From the NCBI RefSeq assembly GCF_004919685.1, contig NZ_SMYZ01000004.1:124001-188000 (forward strand): DNA of 64,000 bases, given 5' to 3'. The position numbers and the translations under genes are program-made. Source of the stretch: Mesorhizobium norvegicum. GTDB taxonomy: Bacteria; Pseudomonadota; Alphaproteobacteria; Rhizobiales; Rhizobiaceae. The notes below the pieces were generated by a model that was not told the DNA's origin, ran no database searches, and was given only the letters and a program-made list of their open reading frames with translations. The stretch's first letter is position 1; every line of letters begins with the position of its first letter. Positions 1 through 8,689 of this stretch are shown here, one piece after another.

Positions 1-335
1 GTCGGCGCGCGCAGGAAGCGCGGGTCGTTCATCATCACTTCCTTGCCGGTCTCGCGCTCGTAGAGGTAGTTGCCGCAGATGCCGTGCACTGACGGCGGGC
101 GGCCGGTGGCGATCGACAGATTGTTGGGATTGGTGAAGCTCGGAATGACCGAGTGCGCAAAACGCACCGTGCCCTTTTGCTTGATCCTGACCAGCGCCGG
201 CATCAGCCCGGCCTTGATCGCTTCGTCGAGATAGGCCGGTTCGCAGCCGTCAAGGCAGATGGCGATCGCCGGCACACGCGGCCAAGCGTAAGTGCGGCCG
301 TTGACCGCGACGTTGATGGGAGACATCTGGTTCAT
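1..335 (-). CDS. phnA: Phosphonoacetate hydrolase, N-terminal part (runs off the window)
   Basis: Only the first 111 codons are in the window. They read MNQMSPINVAVNGRTYAWP, then AIAICLDGCEPAYLDEAI and SVIPSFTNPNNLSIATG, which is the N-terminal part of the alkaline-phosphatase superfamily phosphonoacetate hydrolases; the Asp of CLDG and the Thr of PSFTN match the metal ligand and the catalytic threonine of that family. The enzyme splits phosphonoacetate into acetate and phosphate, the last step of 2-aminoethylphosphonate breakdown. It follows phnW on the same strand by 25 bp, so the two should be co-transcribed. The aldehyde dehydrogenase PhnY that normally links them is not in the window and may lie beyond position 1. 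Confidence 0.9.
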   Translation of the reverse strand, partial: MNQMSPINVAVNGRTYAWPRVPAIAICLDGCEPAYLDEAIKAGLMPALVRIKQKGTVRFAHSVIPSFTNPNNLSIATGRPPSVHGICGNYLYERETGKEVMMNDPRFLRAP

Positions 336-360
336 CGAAAATCCTCGAAAATCAGCCGCT

Positions 361-1560
361 TCAGGCGGCGAGTTTGGCGCGCTCGGCGATTGCCGCGGCG
401 GGTGGGGCGGCGGTGTCGACGCCCATTTCATGCAATGAGAAAGCTGCCGCCTCGACGACGCGGCGCATGACATGCTCATCCATCTGGCCGATGCAGCCGA
501 CGCGGAAGCTATCGACGGCGGTCAGCTTGCCCGGATAGATGATGAAGCCCTTGTCCTTCATCAGATCGTAGAAGCGGTCGAAGGCGAAATTGGCGTGAGC
601 CGGGTTGAAGAAGGTGACGATGATCGGCGACAGCCAGCGGTCTTTCAGCAATGTTTCGAAGCCGAGCTCGCGCATCCCGGCCACCATGACGTCGCGGTTC
701 CTGGTATAGCGGGCGCCACGCCCGGCAACGCCGCCTTCCGCCTCGTGCTGGCGCAGAGCTTCGAGGAAGGCGGCGACGACATGCGTCGGCGGCGTGTAGC
801 GCCACTGGCCGGTCTTGTTCAGGTGCGCCCACTGCGCATGGACGTCGAGCGACAGCGAGTGGCTGCGGCCCTTGGCGGCTTCGAGCTCGTCCTTGCGGGC
901 GATGATGAAGCCGAAACCCGGCACGCCCTCGATGCATTTGTTGGCCGACGAGACCATCGCCTCATAGCGGATCTCGTTGACGTCGAGCGCGACGGCGCCG
1001 AAGGCGCTCATGGAATCGACCAGCAATTTGCGGCCCTTGGCATGGACGGCTTGCGCAATCTCGGCGACCGGGTTGAGGATGCCGGAACTGGTTTCGCAAT
1101 GGATGGCGATCACATGCGTGATGGCAGGGTCGGCCTCAAGCGCCGCCGCCACCTCGTCGCCGCGCGGCGGCAGATAGTCGCCTTTGTCGATCAGCGTGTA
1201 GGCGCGGCCGAGATACTGCATGGTCTGCGCGGCGCGCAGGCCGTAGGCGCCGTTGGCCAGGACCAGAACCTTGCCGTCCCTGGGCACGAACGAACCCAGC
1301 ATCGCCTCGACGCAGAAGGAACCGCTGCCTTGCATCGGCACACAATCGAACTCGCCTTGCGTGTCACCGGTCAGCGCCAGTAGGCGGCGGCGCATGTCTG
1401 ATGTCATGGCGCGGAAGTCGCCGTCCCAGGACCCCCAGTCGCGCAGCATTGCCTGCTTGACCGAATAGGCCGTGGTGAGCGGTCCTGGGGTCAGCAGATA
1501 CGGCTCACCCAGCGCCGGCCTGGCCAGCGGCTCCGTGGCAAATTTCGTCTCGGCGAGCAT
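361..1560 (-). CDS. phnW: 2-aminoethylphosphonate--pyruvate transaminase
   Basis: A class V, fold type I PLP aminotransferase of 399 aa, moving the amino group of 2-aminoethylphosphonate to pyruvate and giving phosphonoacetaldehyde and alanine. Visible are TPGPLTT (residues 24-30), HCETSSG (154-160), VDSMSAFG (181-188) and SSANKCIEG, whose Lys about 208 should hold the cofactor; these are the PhnW signatures. I start it at the ATG at 1560, behind GGAGGACAAT; a longer reading to 1617 has no such site and adds a basic non-family tail. It lies just upstream of phnA. An inverted repeat sits in the leader at 1627-1662. Confidence 0.93.
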   Translation of the reverse strand: MLAETKFATEPLARPALGEPYLLTPGPLTTAYSVKQAMLRDWGSWDGDFRAMTSDMRRRLLALTGDTQGEFDCVPMQGSGSFCVEAMLGSFVPRDGKVLVLANGAYGLRAAQTMQYLGRAYTLIDKGDYLPPRGDEVAAALEADPAITHVIAIHCETSSGILNPVAEIAQAVHAKGRKLLVDSMSAFGAVALDVNEIRYEAMVSSANKCIEGVPGFGFIIARKDELEAAKGRSHSLSLDVHAQWAHLNKTGQWRYTPPTHVVAAFLEALRQHEAEGGVAGRGARYTRNRDVMVAGMRELGFETLLKDRWLSPIIVTFFNPAHANFAFDRFYDLMKDKGFIIYPGKLTAVDSFRVGCIGQMDEHVMRRVVEAAAFSLHEMGVDTAAPPAAAIAERAKLAA

Positions 1561-1624
1561 ATTGTCCTCCGCTCGATCTGCTTTTCGATGTGGCCTTATT
1601 CTTGGCCTGAATGACATATTTGTA

Positions 1625-1662
1625 AAATCGTTATTTTGTATCGAAGTATCGATTCTAACGAT
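1625..1662. promoter_or_regulatory. Candidate operator upstream of phnW
   Basis: ATCGTTA at 1627-1633 and its exact reverse complement TAACGAT at 1656-1662 flank 22 bases that contain two copies of TATCGA. The left half, AAATCGTTATTTTGTATC (1625-1642), matches 15 of 18 bases of a site before the Na/Pi transporter gene (3478-3495). It is AT-rich in a GC-rich region. A binding site for the LysR protein encoded at 3558 is the natural guess. Confidence 0.4.
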
Positions 1663-1701
1663 GGGTAAAAATTGCCACTCGCGAGCGGCGAATGCCGCCC
1701 G

Positions 1702-3408
1702 TCAGGCCAGCGCGGGCGCTATTGCGTCCGCGGCCTCACCGCCCCTCGCCAGCCGGCTTTCAAGCAGATCACCGCTCTGCGTCAGCAGCGGATAGGCGAC
1801 CGAAGCCATCAGCGAATTGATTTCCTTCAGCGCCCGCACCGCCTCCAGATGGATGTCGCTGGTGTCGATGCTCTGCGGCATTCCCGACTGCAGGCGCCTG
1901 AGGTGGCGATCATGGCTCATGCGTTCCAGCTTGCGCATCCTTTCCTTCTCGACGACGAGTTGCCGCGCCGACTCGAGATCGCTCGACACCAGCACGTTGA
2001 GTGCAAGCTGCATGTTGGCCATGACACGGTTGTGAAGCCCGGCCAGTTCGCTCCAGCCGTCGCGTGAAAAGCGCAGGTTCTTGTCACGCAATTCCCCGGT
2101 GAGCACGAGCAGGTTCTTGGCAACGATGTCGCCGGCGCGTTCGAGATTGATGGCGAAATCGGTGAGCTCGATGCCGCGCTGCGCCTCGGCAGCTGTCATG
2201 CTGCCGCGATTGACTTCGGCAATGTAGAGCTTGATCTCGGTATGGGCGCGGTTGACCTCGTCATCGAGCTTCTGTGCCTGGCGGATCTGGTCGGCGGTGC
2301 CGGCGTCGAAGAAATCCATCACCGGGCGCAGCATCACTTCGACGACCTCGCCCATGCGCAGCAATTCGCGGGTCGCACTGGCCAGCACAAGACCGGGTGT
2401 GCGCATGACGGTGCGGTCAAGCGCGCTGGTGCGGCGTGACATGAGATCCACGCCCTCCCCTGCCTTTGCCGCCGGCCTGTCGGGGATCAGCAAGGTGACC
2501 AGCCGCTCCATCATGCCGGTGAAGGGCAAACAGCTGACGATCAGTGCCAGATTGAAAGCGAGATGCAGATTGACCAGCTGGCGGCCTTCGGTTGCGCCGA
2601 ACAGATATGCGGGAAACACCACCGCCTGGAGAGCGAACAAGGCGGCGAGCGCGGCTATCCCCCGGAAGATCAGATTGCCGAGCGGGACACGCCGTGCCTC
2701 TACGGCATCGCCGCGCGTCAGCCACACCGCGATCAGCGCGCCGCCGCAATTGGCGCCGAGGATGAAGAACAGGCCGACCTCGACCGGCAAGACGCCTTGC
2801 GCGGCAAGCGTGACGAACAGCAGGATCGCCGCCACGCTGGAGTGGATCAGCCATGTGAACAGGGCCGCGGCGGCAAAGGCGGTGAAGTAATCCGCGCGCA
2901 GATAGGAAATCACCAGCGGCAGCAATGTGCTCTGCCGCATCGGCGCGGTCGCCTCGCCGATCATGTGCAGCGACAACAGAACGAATGCGATGCCCATCAG
3001 GATGCGCCCGCTTTGTTGGACGCCGCGCACCTCGAATTTCAGGACCATCGCGCCGCCAACCAGGATCAGCGCCGGCACCAGCCAGCTGAGGTCGAACGAC
3101 AGCACCTGGACGACCAGGGCTGAACCGAGGTCGGCGCCAAGCAGGATCGCCAGCCCACCGGCGGTCGAAACCATGCCGCTGGCGGCAAACCCGGCCGCCA
3201 GCATGGCAACGGCGGTGGAGCTCTGCAGCAGCACCGCAAGCACGGTGCCGGCACCGGCTGACCTGAGCCGTGCGCCCCGCGCCTGCCTCAGCGCATCGCG
3301 CAACGCGGGACCGCAGGCGCGCTCAACCCCTGTGCGCACCATGCGCACCGCCCACAGCAGCAACATGACGGCGCCCGCCAGATGCAGCAGAATGATGGAA
3401 AATTGCAT
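1702..3408 (-). CDS. Na+/phosphate cotransporter (NptA/YjbB type) with C-terminal PhoU-like domain
   Basis: A 568 aa inner-membrane protein. The first 310 or so residues are hydrophobic and contain the duplicated NaPi-II signature, QSSTAVAMLAAGFAASG and a weaker HSSVAAILLFVTLAAQG. The rest is soluble and helical (LDDEVNRAHTEIKLYIAEVN onward) and resembles PhoU, as is usual for bacterial members. It should carry phosphate across the membrane in exchange with sodium, out or in. The ATG at 3408 has GGAGGCGCGGCC before it, so I prefer it to 3468. Being next to phnWA, it may handle the phosphate released by phosphonate breakdown. It is divergent from the LysR gene. Confidence 0.88.
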   Translation of the reverse strand: MQFSIILLHLAGAVMLLLWAVRMVRTGVERACGPALRDALRQARGARLRSAGAGTVLAVLLQSSTAVAMLAAGFAASGMVSTAGGLAILLGADLGSALVVQVLSFDLSWLVPALILVGGAMVLKFEVRGVQQSGRILMGIAFVLLSLHMIGEATAPMRQSTLLPLVISYLRADYFTAFAAAALFTWLIHSSVAAILLFVTLAAQGVLPVEVGLFFILGANCGGALIAVWLTRGDAVEARRVPLGNLIFRGIAALAALFALQAVVFPAYLFGATEGRQLVNLHLAFNLALIVSCLPFTGMMERLVTLLIPDRPAAKAGEGVDLMSRRTSALDRTVMRTPGLVLASATRELLRMGEVVEVMLRPVMDFFDAGTADQIRQAQKLDDEVNRAHTEIKLYIAEVNRGSMTAAEAQRGIELTDFAINLERAGDIVAKNLLVLTGELRDKNLRFSRDGWSELAGLHNRVMANMQLALNVLVSSDLESARQLVVEKERMRKLERMSHDRHLRRLQSGMPQSIDTSDIHLEAVRALKEINSLMASVAYPLLTQSGDLLESRLARGGEAADAIAPALA

Positions 3409-3477
3409 GGCCGCGCCTCCAACGGCCGGCAGAGACGTCGACCCATAGTAAGGCTGATGGCCGACCACGCATAAGTC

Positions 3478-3495
3478 AAATCGTTCATTTCTATC
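3478..3495. promoter_or_regulatory. Candidate operator between the Na/Pi transporter and LysR genes
   Basis: AAATCGTTCATTTCTATC matches 15 of 18 bases of the half-site before phnW (1625-1642). It lies in the 149 bp divergent gap, a typical place for a LysR-type regulator site. Confidence 0.35.
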
Positions 3496-3557
3496 TTTTA
3501 GTTAGCACACCTTATGATAGACTGCCGACGATTTCGGGAATTTCGGAGGTATAGAAG

Positions 3558-4427
3558 ATGCGCTACGTCCAGCTGCGGGCCTTTCACCAAGTGGCCATTT
3601 CCGGCGGTTTTTCGCGGGCTGCCGAAGCGCTGTTCCTGACCCAGCCGGCGATATCGGATCAGGTGCGCAAGCTCGAGGAAGAGTATGATGTGCTGCTGTT
3701 CAACCGGAACAAGAAGCAGGTCACGCTGACCCATTCGGGCCAGAAGCTGCTCGAAATAACCCACCGCATGTTCGATACCGAGCAGCAGGCGCTCGAGCTT
3801 CTGACGGAGTCACGCGCTTTGCGTTCCGGCACGCTGCGCATCGTTGCCGACGCCGCACATCATCTTCTGCACATCCTCGGCAGCTTCCGTGCCCGCTATC
3901 CCGGCGTCCAGGTTTCGGTGCGCGCCGGCAACACCGAGACGGTGATCAGCAGCCTCTACAGCTACGACGCCGACATCGGCGTGCTGGGCGAGGTGCCGAC
4001 CGGGCGCGATTTCGAGGTGCTGAAACTCAACTCGACGCCGATCATCGCGTTTGCATCCGTCGATCACCCGCTGGCGGCGAAGAAATCGCTGACGCTCAAG
4101 CAACTCGCGCAGGAATCGCTGGTCATGCGCGAGCGCGGCTCGAAGACCCGTCAGAAGCTCGAGGACTTGGCCGCTGCGTCGAAGATCGAGCTCAGACCGG
4201 TGATCGAGGCCGAGGGTCGCGAAGCCGTCCGCGAGATCGTCGCTTCGGGCGCCGGCATCGGCTTTGTCTCGGCAGCCGAATTCGGCCAGGATTCGCGGCT
4301 GGTGCCGATCGCCATCGACGCTCCCGAGACCTTGATGGATGAAGCGCTGATCTGTCTACGCGAACGCAGCGGCGGCAAGCTCGTGCGCGCGTTCCTCGAC
4401 ATGGCGCGCTCGATGTCGGTGGATTAA
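3558..4427 (+). CDS. LysR family transcriptional regulator (probable phosphonate regulator)
   Basis: A 289 aa LysR-type protein. Residues 1-60 form the winged helix (LRAFHQVAISGGFSRAAEAL then TQPAISDQVRKLEEEY), followed by the linker helix and a periplasmic-binding-like effector domain (GTLRIVADAAHHLLHILGSF, then GAGIGFVSAAEFG near the C-terminus). The start has GGAGG ten bases upstream. It is divergent from the Na/Pi transporter and 2 kb from phnWA, so regulation of these genes is likely but not shown. Its 3' end overlaps the convergent FAD oxidoreductase gene by 4 bp. Confidence 0.9.
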   Translation: MRYVQLRAFHQVAISGGFSRAAEALFLTQPAISDQVRKLEEEYDVLLFNRNKKQVTLTHSGQKLLEITHRMFDTEQQALELLTESRALRSGTLRIVADAAHHLLHILGSFRARYPGVQVSVRAGNTETVISSLYSYDADIGVLGEVPTGRDFEVLKLNSTPIIAFASVDHPLAAKKSLTLKQLAQESLVMRERGSKTRQKLEDLAAASKIELRPVIEAEGREAVREIVASGAGIGFVSAAEFGQDSRLVPIAIDAPETLMDEALICLRERSGGKLVRAFLDMARSMSVD

Positions 4428-6901
4428 GCCGCCGCCCTCACCTCCACCACATCCGCCTTCACCCGCTCCGACTTCGGATCATAGGGGCTGCGCAAATGCG
4501 CTGTCGCGGCATGGCGATCGCCGGCGAGGTCGATCTCGAAACGGCCGCCGGTGAGAAACGCCGCGTCGACGCCGGTCTCGTTCTCGATCAATCCGAGCGC
4601 CACCGAGCGGCCAAGCGTGTGGCCGTAGGCGGCCGAGCGGACCTCGCCGACCGGTTTGCCGTCGCGCAGGATCAGTTCGCCGCCCCACAGCATGGGTTCG
4701 GCGTCGTCGAGTGTGAACAGCACCACGCGCTTTGCCGGTGCTGCCGAGGGCCTTGCCTCGACGAGCGCGTCGCGGCCGATGAAACCATCAGGCTTGTCCA
4801 TCGCGACAGCGAAGCCAAGCCCGGCCTGCCAGGGGTTGATATCAGGCGTCAATTCACGGCCCCAGGCGCGAAAACCCTTTTCGATGCGCAAGGCGTCGAG
4901 TGCGTAGTAACCGGCATCGGTCAAGCCAAATTCGCGGCCGGCCTCATGCAACGCCTCATAGACACCGACGGCGAATTCGGTCGGCACGATCAGTTCCCAG
5001 CCGAGTTCCCCGACATAGGTCATGCGGTTGGCATAGGCGGTGGCGTAGCCGATATCGATCTCGCAGATGGTGGCGAAGGGGAAGCCGGCGTTGGAAAGAT
5101 CCGCCGAGGACAGTTTGCCCAACAGATCGCGCGATCGCGGCCCCATCAAGGCCAGCACCGCGTAGGACGAGGTGACGTCGGTCAGAATGGCATGGGCATT
5201 AGCCGGGATGTTTTTAACGATCCAGTCGGCATCGTGGACCGCTTGTGCGGAGCCGGTGACGATGAGGAATTTTTCGGCACCCAGCCGCATCACGGTGAGA
5301 TCGCTTTCGTAGCCGCCACGCGCATTGAGTACGCCCGTGTAAACAGACGTACCGACCGGTACATCGATATTGCCGGCGCAAATCCGGTTGAGCACGACGC
5401 AGGCGTCGCGGCCTTGCACGAGAAGCTTGGCGAAGGAGGTCTGGTCAAAGATGGCGACGGCTTCGCGCGTCGCCTTCATCTCGAGGCGAACCGCCTCATG
5501 CCAGTTCTGGCGGCCGAAGGCGTAATCGTTCTCGGCCTTCTCTCCCGGGGCAGCGAACCAGTTGGCGCGCTCCCAGCCCATCTTGGAGCCAAAGCACGCG
5601 CCCTTGGCGGCAAGCCGGTCGTAGAGCGGCGAGCGGCGGAACGGCCGTGCGGTGTCCAGTTCGCGGTTCGGCCACGGCATGGCGTAGTGCAGGCCGAGCG
5701 TTTCCTTGACCCGGTCATGCAGCCAGCGCGGATTGTTGTTGAACGCGGCGAAGCGCCTGATATCGACCGGCCACAAATCCATGGTCGGCGTGCCGTTGAC
5801 GATCCATTCGGCCAACGCCCTGCCCGCACCGCCGGCGCTGGCGATGCCCATCGAATTGAAGCCCGCGCCGACATAGAAGTTCTTGAGCTCCGGCGCCTCG
5901 CCAAGGAGAAAATTGTTGTCCGGCGTGAAGCTCTCGGGACCGTTGTAGAATTTCTTGACCTCGGCCTCAGCCAATTGCGGCACGCGGACAAGCGCGTTTT
6001 CCATCAGGATTTCGAACTGATCCCAATCGTCCGGCAACAGCGCGAACTCGAAATTCTCCGGAATGCCGTTCATGCCCCATGGCTTGGCATGCGGCTCGAA
6101 GCCGCCCATCACCAGGCCGCCGACCTCTTCCTTGAAATAGATGAAGCCGTCGGGGTCGCGCATGACCGGCAGGTCCGGATGCACGCCCTCGATCCTGCCG
6201 GTGACGATGTACATGTGCTCGGCCGAATGCAGCGGCACCGAGACGCCGCACATCAGCCCGACCTTGCGCGCCCATTGGCCGGCGCAGTTGACGACGATCT
6301 CGGCGGTGATGTTGCCGCGGTCGGTCTCGACGCCGCAGGCGACGCCGTTCCTGACGCTGATGCCGGTGACCTTGACCCGCTCGATGATCCTGGCGCCGCG
6401 ATTGCGTGCGCCCTTGGCCAGCGATTGCGTGAGATCCGTCGGATTGGCCTTGCCGTCACCCGGCAGCCAGACGGCGCCGACCAGATCGTCGGTCGCCATG
6501 ACCGGCCACAGATCGGCTGCCTCCTTCGGCGAGATGACGTCGATGGCGACCCCTTGAGCGCGCGCCGACGCGGCCGTGCGTTTCAGCACCGTCATGCGGT
6601 CGGCGGTACGCGCCACCGACAGCGAGCCGCAATTCTTCCAGCCCGTGGCCAGCCCGGTCTCGGCCTCCAGCTCGCCATAGAGCTGCGTGGAGTATTTGAT
6701 CAGGCTGGTCATGTTGGAATGACTACGCAACTGACCGACAAGGCCGGCGGCATGCCAGGTGGTGCCGCCGCTGAGCTGCCCCTGCTCGAGCAACACGACA
6801 TCGGTCCAACCAAGCCTGGTCAGATGATAGGCAACGGAGCAGCCGATGATGCCGCCGCCGACAATGACGACGCGCGCTTGCGTGGGGAATTCGTTTGCCA
6901 T
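4424..6901 (-). CDS. FAD-dependent oxidoreductase with GcvT domains (dimethylglycine/sarcosine dehydrogenase family)
   Basis: An 825 aa four-part enzyme. It has an N-terminal DAO-type FAD domain (VVIVGGGIIGCSVAYHL, then SGGTTWHAAGLVGQL, where the His may hold the flavin covalently), a FAO_M linker (about 375-430), and aminomethyltransferase-like GcvT and GcvT-C domains from about 435 to the end. Relatives oxidise N-methyl groups of dimethylglycine or sarcosine and pass the C1 unit to tetrahydrofolate. The exact substrate cannot be read from sequence; closeness to the phosphonate genes makes an N-methylated compound of that kind possible but unproven. The ATG at 6901 follows AGGATGTCCC. It lies behind a DeoR gene on the same strand. 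Confidence 0.85.
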   Translation of the reverse strand: MANEFPTQARVVIVGGGIIGCSVAYHLTRLGWTDVVLLEQGQLSGGTTWHAAGLVGQLRSHSNMTSLIKYSTQLYGELEAETGLATGWKNCGSLSVARTADRMTVLKRTAASARAQGVAIDVISPKEAADLWPVMATDDLVGAVWLPGDGKANPTDLTQSLAKGARNRGARIIERVKVTGISVRNGVACGVETDRGNITAEIVVNCAGQWARKVGLMCGVSVPLHSAEHMYIVTGRIEGVHPDLPVMRDPDGFIYFKEEVGGLVMGGFEPHAKPWGMNGIPENFEFALLPDDWDQFEILMENALVRVPQLAEAEVKKFYNGPESFTPDNNFLLGEAPELKNFYVGAGFNSMGIASAGGAGRALAEWIVNGTPTMDLWPVDIRRFAAFNNNPRWLHDRVKETLGLHYAMPWPNRELDTARPFRRSPLYDRLAAKGACFGSKMGWERANWFAAPGEKAENDYAFGRQNWHEAVRLEMKATREAVAIFDQTSFAKLLVQGRDACVVLNRICAGNIDVPVGTSVYTGVLNARGGYESDLTVMRLGAEKFLIVTGSAQAVHDADWIVKNIPANAHAILTDVTSSYAVLALMGPRSRDLLGKLSSADLSNAGFPFATICEIDIGYATAYANRMTYVGELGWELIVPTEFAVGVYEALHEAGREFGLTDAGYYALDALRIEKGFRAWGRELTPDINPWQAGLGFAVAMDKPDGFIGRDALVEARPSAAPAKRVVLFTLDDAEPMLWGGELILRDGKPVGEVRSAAYGHTLGRSVALGLIENETGVDAAFLTGGRFEIDLAGDRHAATAHLRSPYDPKSERVKADVVEVRAAA

Positions 6902-6950
6902 GGGACATCCTGCCGTTTTGACACCGGCTGGATCATAGCAGGCGAATCCC

Positions 6951-6985
6951 AAATATCAACACAAAATGCCACAAAATATCACATC
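6951..6985. promoter_or_regulatory. AT-rich repeat region before the FAD oxidoreductase, candidate DeoR site
   Basis: The stretch carries AAATATCAACACAAAATGCC followed by ACAAAATATCACATC, an imperfect direct repeat of AAATATCA. The motif TGCCACAAAATAT also resembles TGCCACATATTG read on the minus strand before the DeoR gene (7802-7819). A shared operator for the DeoR protein is inferred. Confidence 0.35.
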
Positions 6986-7772
6986 ACGATGCAACCATCA
7001 GCTCAGGCCCTTTGCGCGCAATCGCTTCAGCGATGTCCGCCTGCGGTTTCGCATCGACAATCACGCCGGCGGCGCGCTCGAAATTCGGGATTCTGAGCGG
7101 CGTCAGTTTTGCGAACTTGCTGCTGTCGAGAACGAAGTAGGTTTTCGCGGCAAGTGCGATCATCCGTCCTCGCTGTTCGGCGCCGGCGCGGGTGAAGTCG
7201 GTGACCTCGCCGTCGGGCGAGAGCGCGCCGCCGCCAAGGAAGGCGATATCGACGCGAAAGCGCGACATGGCCTCGAGCATGTCGATGCCGGACGCCGCCT
7301 CCTCCCCCGGGTCGATTTCGCCACCCAGCATATGCACGCGCATGCCTGGAGCGTGGCACAGGAGAAGCGCGATGGGCAGGCTCGCGGTACAGATGGTGAG
7401 ATCGCGCAGGTCGGTCATGGCTTGTGCCACGGCCAGCGTGGTTGTGCCTGAGTCGAGGAAAACCACCATTCCGTTGCGGATGAGCCCTGCGGCCACCCTG
7501 CCGATCGCGGCCTTGCCGCGGGCATTTTCCTGGCTGCGCAGGCTCATCGCCGGTTCGCTCGGTTCGAAACGAGCGGCGCCGCCATGCACGATGCCGAGCT
7601 GCCCCTTGTCCGACAGCAGCTTCAAATCACGGCGGATGGTTTCGCGCGAGACATCGAAGAACCCGGCCAGTTCGGCGACACTGACAGACCCCTGGACGCC
7701 CAGCCGCCGCAGGATCTCTTCGTGGCGACGCGGGGCAAGGGCACGCGCCGGCAAGCTGCTGTCGGGGGACAT
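6984..7772 (-). CDS. DeoR/GlpR family transcriptional regulator
   Basis: A 262 aa regulator with the DeoR helix-turn-helix at about 15-70 (RHEEILRRLGVQGSVSVAEL, then DVSRETIRRDLKLL, LGIVHGGAA) and a C-terminal sugar-phosphate-sensing DeoRC domain (VVFLDSGTTTLAVAQAM, FLGGGALSPDGEVTDF). Such proteins usually repress sugar or polyol operons and release DNA on binding a phosphorylated intermediate. It sits between a GntR gene and the FAD oxidoreductase, all on one strand, so the oxidoreductase is the likely target. No sugar kinase is next to it, so its ligand is unclear. Confidence 0.88.
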   Translation of the reverse strand: MSPDSSLPARALAPRRHEEILRRLGVQGSVSVAELAGFFDVSRETIRRDLKLLSDKGQLGIVHGGAARFEPSEPAMSLRSQENARGKAAIGRVAAGLIRNGMVVFLDSGTTTLAVAQAMTDLRDLTICTASLPIALLLCHAPGMRVHMLGGEIDPGEEAASGIDMLEAMSRFRVDIAFLGGGALSPDGEVTDFTRAGAEQRGRMIALAAKTYFVLDSSKFAKLTPLRIPNFERAAGVIVDAKPQADIAEAIARKGPELMVAS

Positions 7773-7801
7773 GGTGATGATCCTCGGGTCGAGTATCGAT
7801 G

Positions 7802-7819
7802 TTGCAATATGTGGCAGTG
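7802..7819. promoter_or_regulatory. Candidate DeoR autoregulatory site
   Basis: TTGCAATATGTGGCAGTG, which on the minus strand gives TGCCACATATTGCAA, lies 30 bp upstream of the DeoR start and resembles the TGCCACAAAATATCA element before the FAD oxidoreductase. Confidence 0.3.
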
Positions 7820-7862
7820 AACGTGCGCGGAGGCAACCGGCGCTGGAGCCCGAGCCACGCCG

Positions 7863-8519
7863 TCAGGATTTTCGCGACAGGCCATCTTCCTTGATCGCGC
7901 TGACCAGCGTCTCGCTTCCTTCGCGAAGATGCTGCCTCAGAATGCTTGTGGCCTTGTCGCCGTCGCGCCGCCGGCAGGCGGCCAGCAGGTCGCGGTGCTC
8001 TGTCTGCGAGCGGTTGCGATAGTCCAGGTTCGACAGCAGGATGCGGACGTAGCGATCGGCCGCATTGTGGTGCGCCTCGATCAGGCCGAGCAATCGATGG
8101 TTGCCGCAGGCGTCGTAGAGAGCCAGATGAAAGCCCTTGTTCAGTGCGCCCCAACGGCCGACATTGCGCTCCGCGTCGATCTGATCGAGCACCTGTTCCG
8201 CCTCATCGAGCTTCGCGGCAGCGAGGCTGGGTACTGAGAGCCGGAGCGCCTCGCTTTCGAGCAGCTCGCGCAGCGCATAGATTTCACTGATCTCGGCGCT
8301 GTCCATCCGGGCGACCTGCGCGCCCTTCGTCGGGTGGATGGAAACAATGCCCTCGGCTTCCAGCTGGCGAAGGGCATCACGAATGGGCATCCGGCTGAAG
8401 CCGAACTGCTCGGCCAGCTCGTCCTGGCGAAGCGGAGTGCCTGCTTTGATGGTTCCATTGGCAATGGCCTCGCGCAGGACATTCGCGACCTGCTCGGCCA
8501 CGGTCCGCGGCCCCTGCAT
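7863..8519 (-). CDS. GntR family transcriptional regulator (FCD/FadR subfamily)
   Basis: A 218 aa protein with an N-terminal winged helix (RTVAEQVANVLREAIANGTI, LAEQFGFSRMPIRDALRQLE) and an all-helical FCD ligand domain (EIYALRELLESEALRLSVPS; FHLALYDACGNHRLLGLIEA). FCD domains often bind carboxylic acids through a metal. I start it at the ATG at 8519; the longer frame to 8639 adds a non-homologous tail and runs through a likely operator at 8601-8614. It precedes the DeoR gene by 90 bp on the same strand. The target is unknown; a motif resembling its upstream site also occurs before the Zn-alcohol dehydrogenase gene at 13766. Confidence 0.87.
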   Translation of the reverse strand: MQGPRTVAEQVANVLREAIANGTIKAGTPLRQDELAEQFGFSRMPIRDALRQLEAEGIVSIHPTKGAQVARMDSAEISEIYALRELLESEALRLSVPSLAAAKLDEAEQVLDQIDAERNVGRWGALNKGFHLALYDACGNHRLLGLIEAHHNAADRYVRILLSNLDYRNRSQTEHRDLLAACRRRDGDKATSILRQHLREGSETLVSAIKEDGLSRKS

Positions 8520-8600
8520 CACGCTTTCCGCAAATCCTCGCAATCGATGCTCCCGTTCACGTGGTACCAGCCTAATGAAAAATCCTCTTTGTGGATATAA

Positions 8601-8614
8601 GTATGCCTGTATAC
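8601..8614. promoter_or_regulatory. Inverted repeat upstream of the GntR gene
   Basis: GTATGCCTGTATAC has GTAT/ATAC arms around six bases, typical in form for FCD-type GntR operators. It lies about 82 bp upstream of the start at 8519. On the minus strand it contains GTATACAGG, which recurs at 13747-13755. Confidence 0.4.
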
Positions 8615-8689
8615 GCACCGCTTTTGCGCCGAGCGGCACCAGGAAGGCCGCAAAGTGTGAAAGCGCGGCTCGCCCAATTCTGCAGGCGT

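Noticed and set aside
472..1383. Open frame of 303 codons on the plus strand
   Set aside because: Antisense to phnW, whose motifs are intact.
4496..7096. Open frame of 866 codons on the plus strand
   Set aside because: It is antisense to the FAD/GcvT oxidoreductase, has no recognisable domain and is the usual GC-rich mirror frame.
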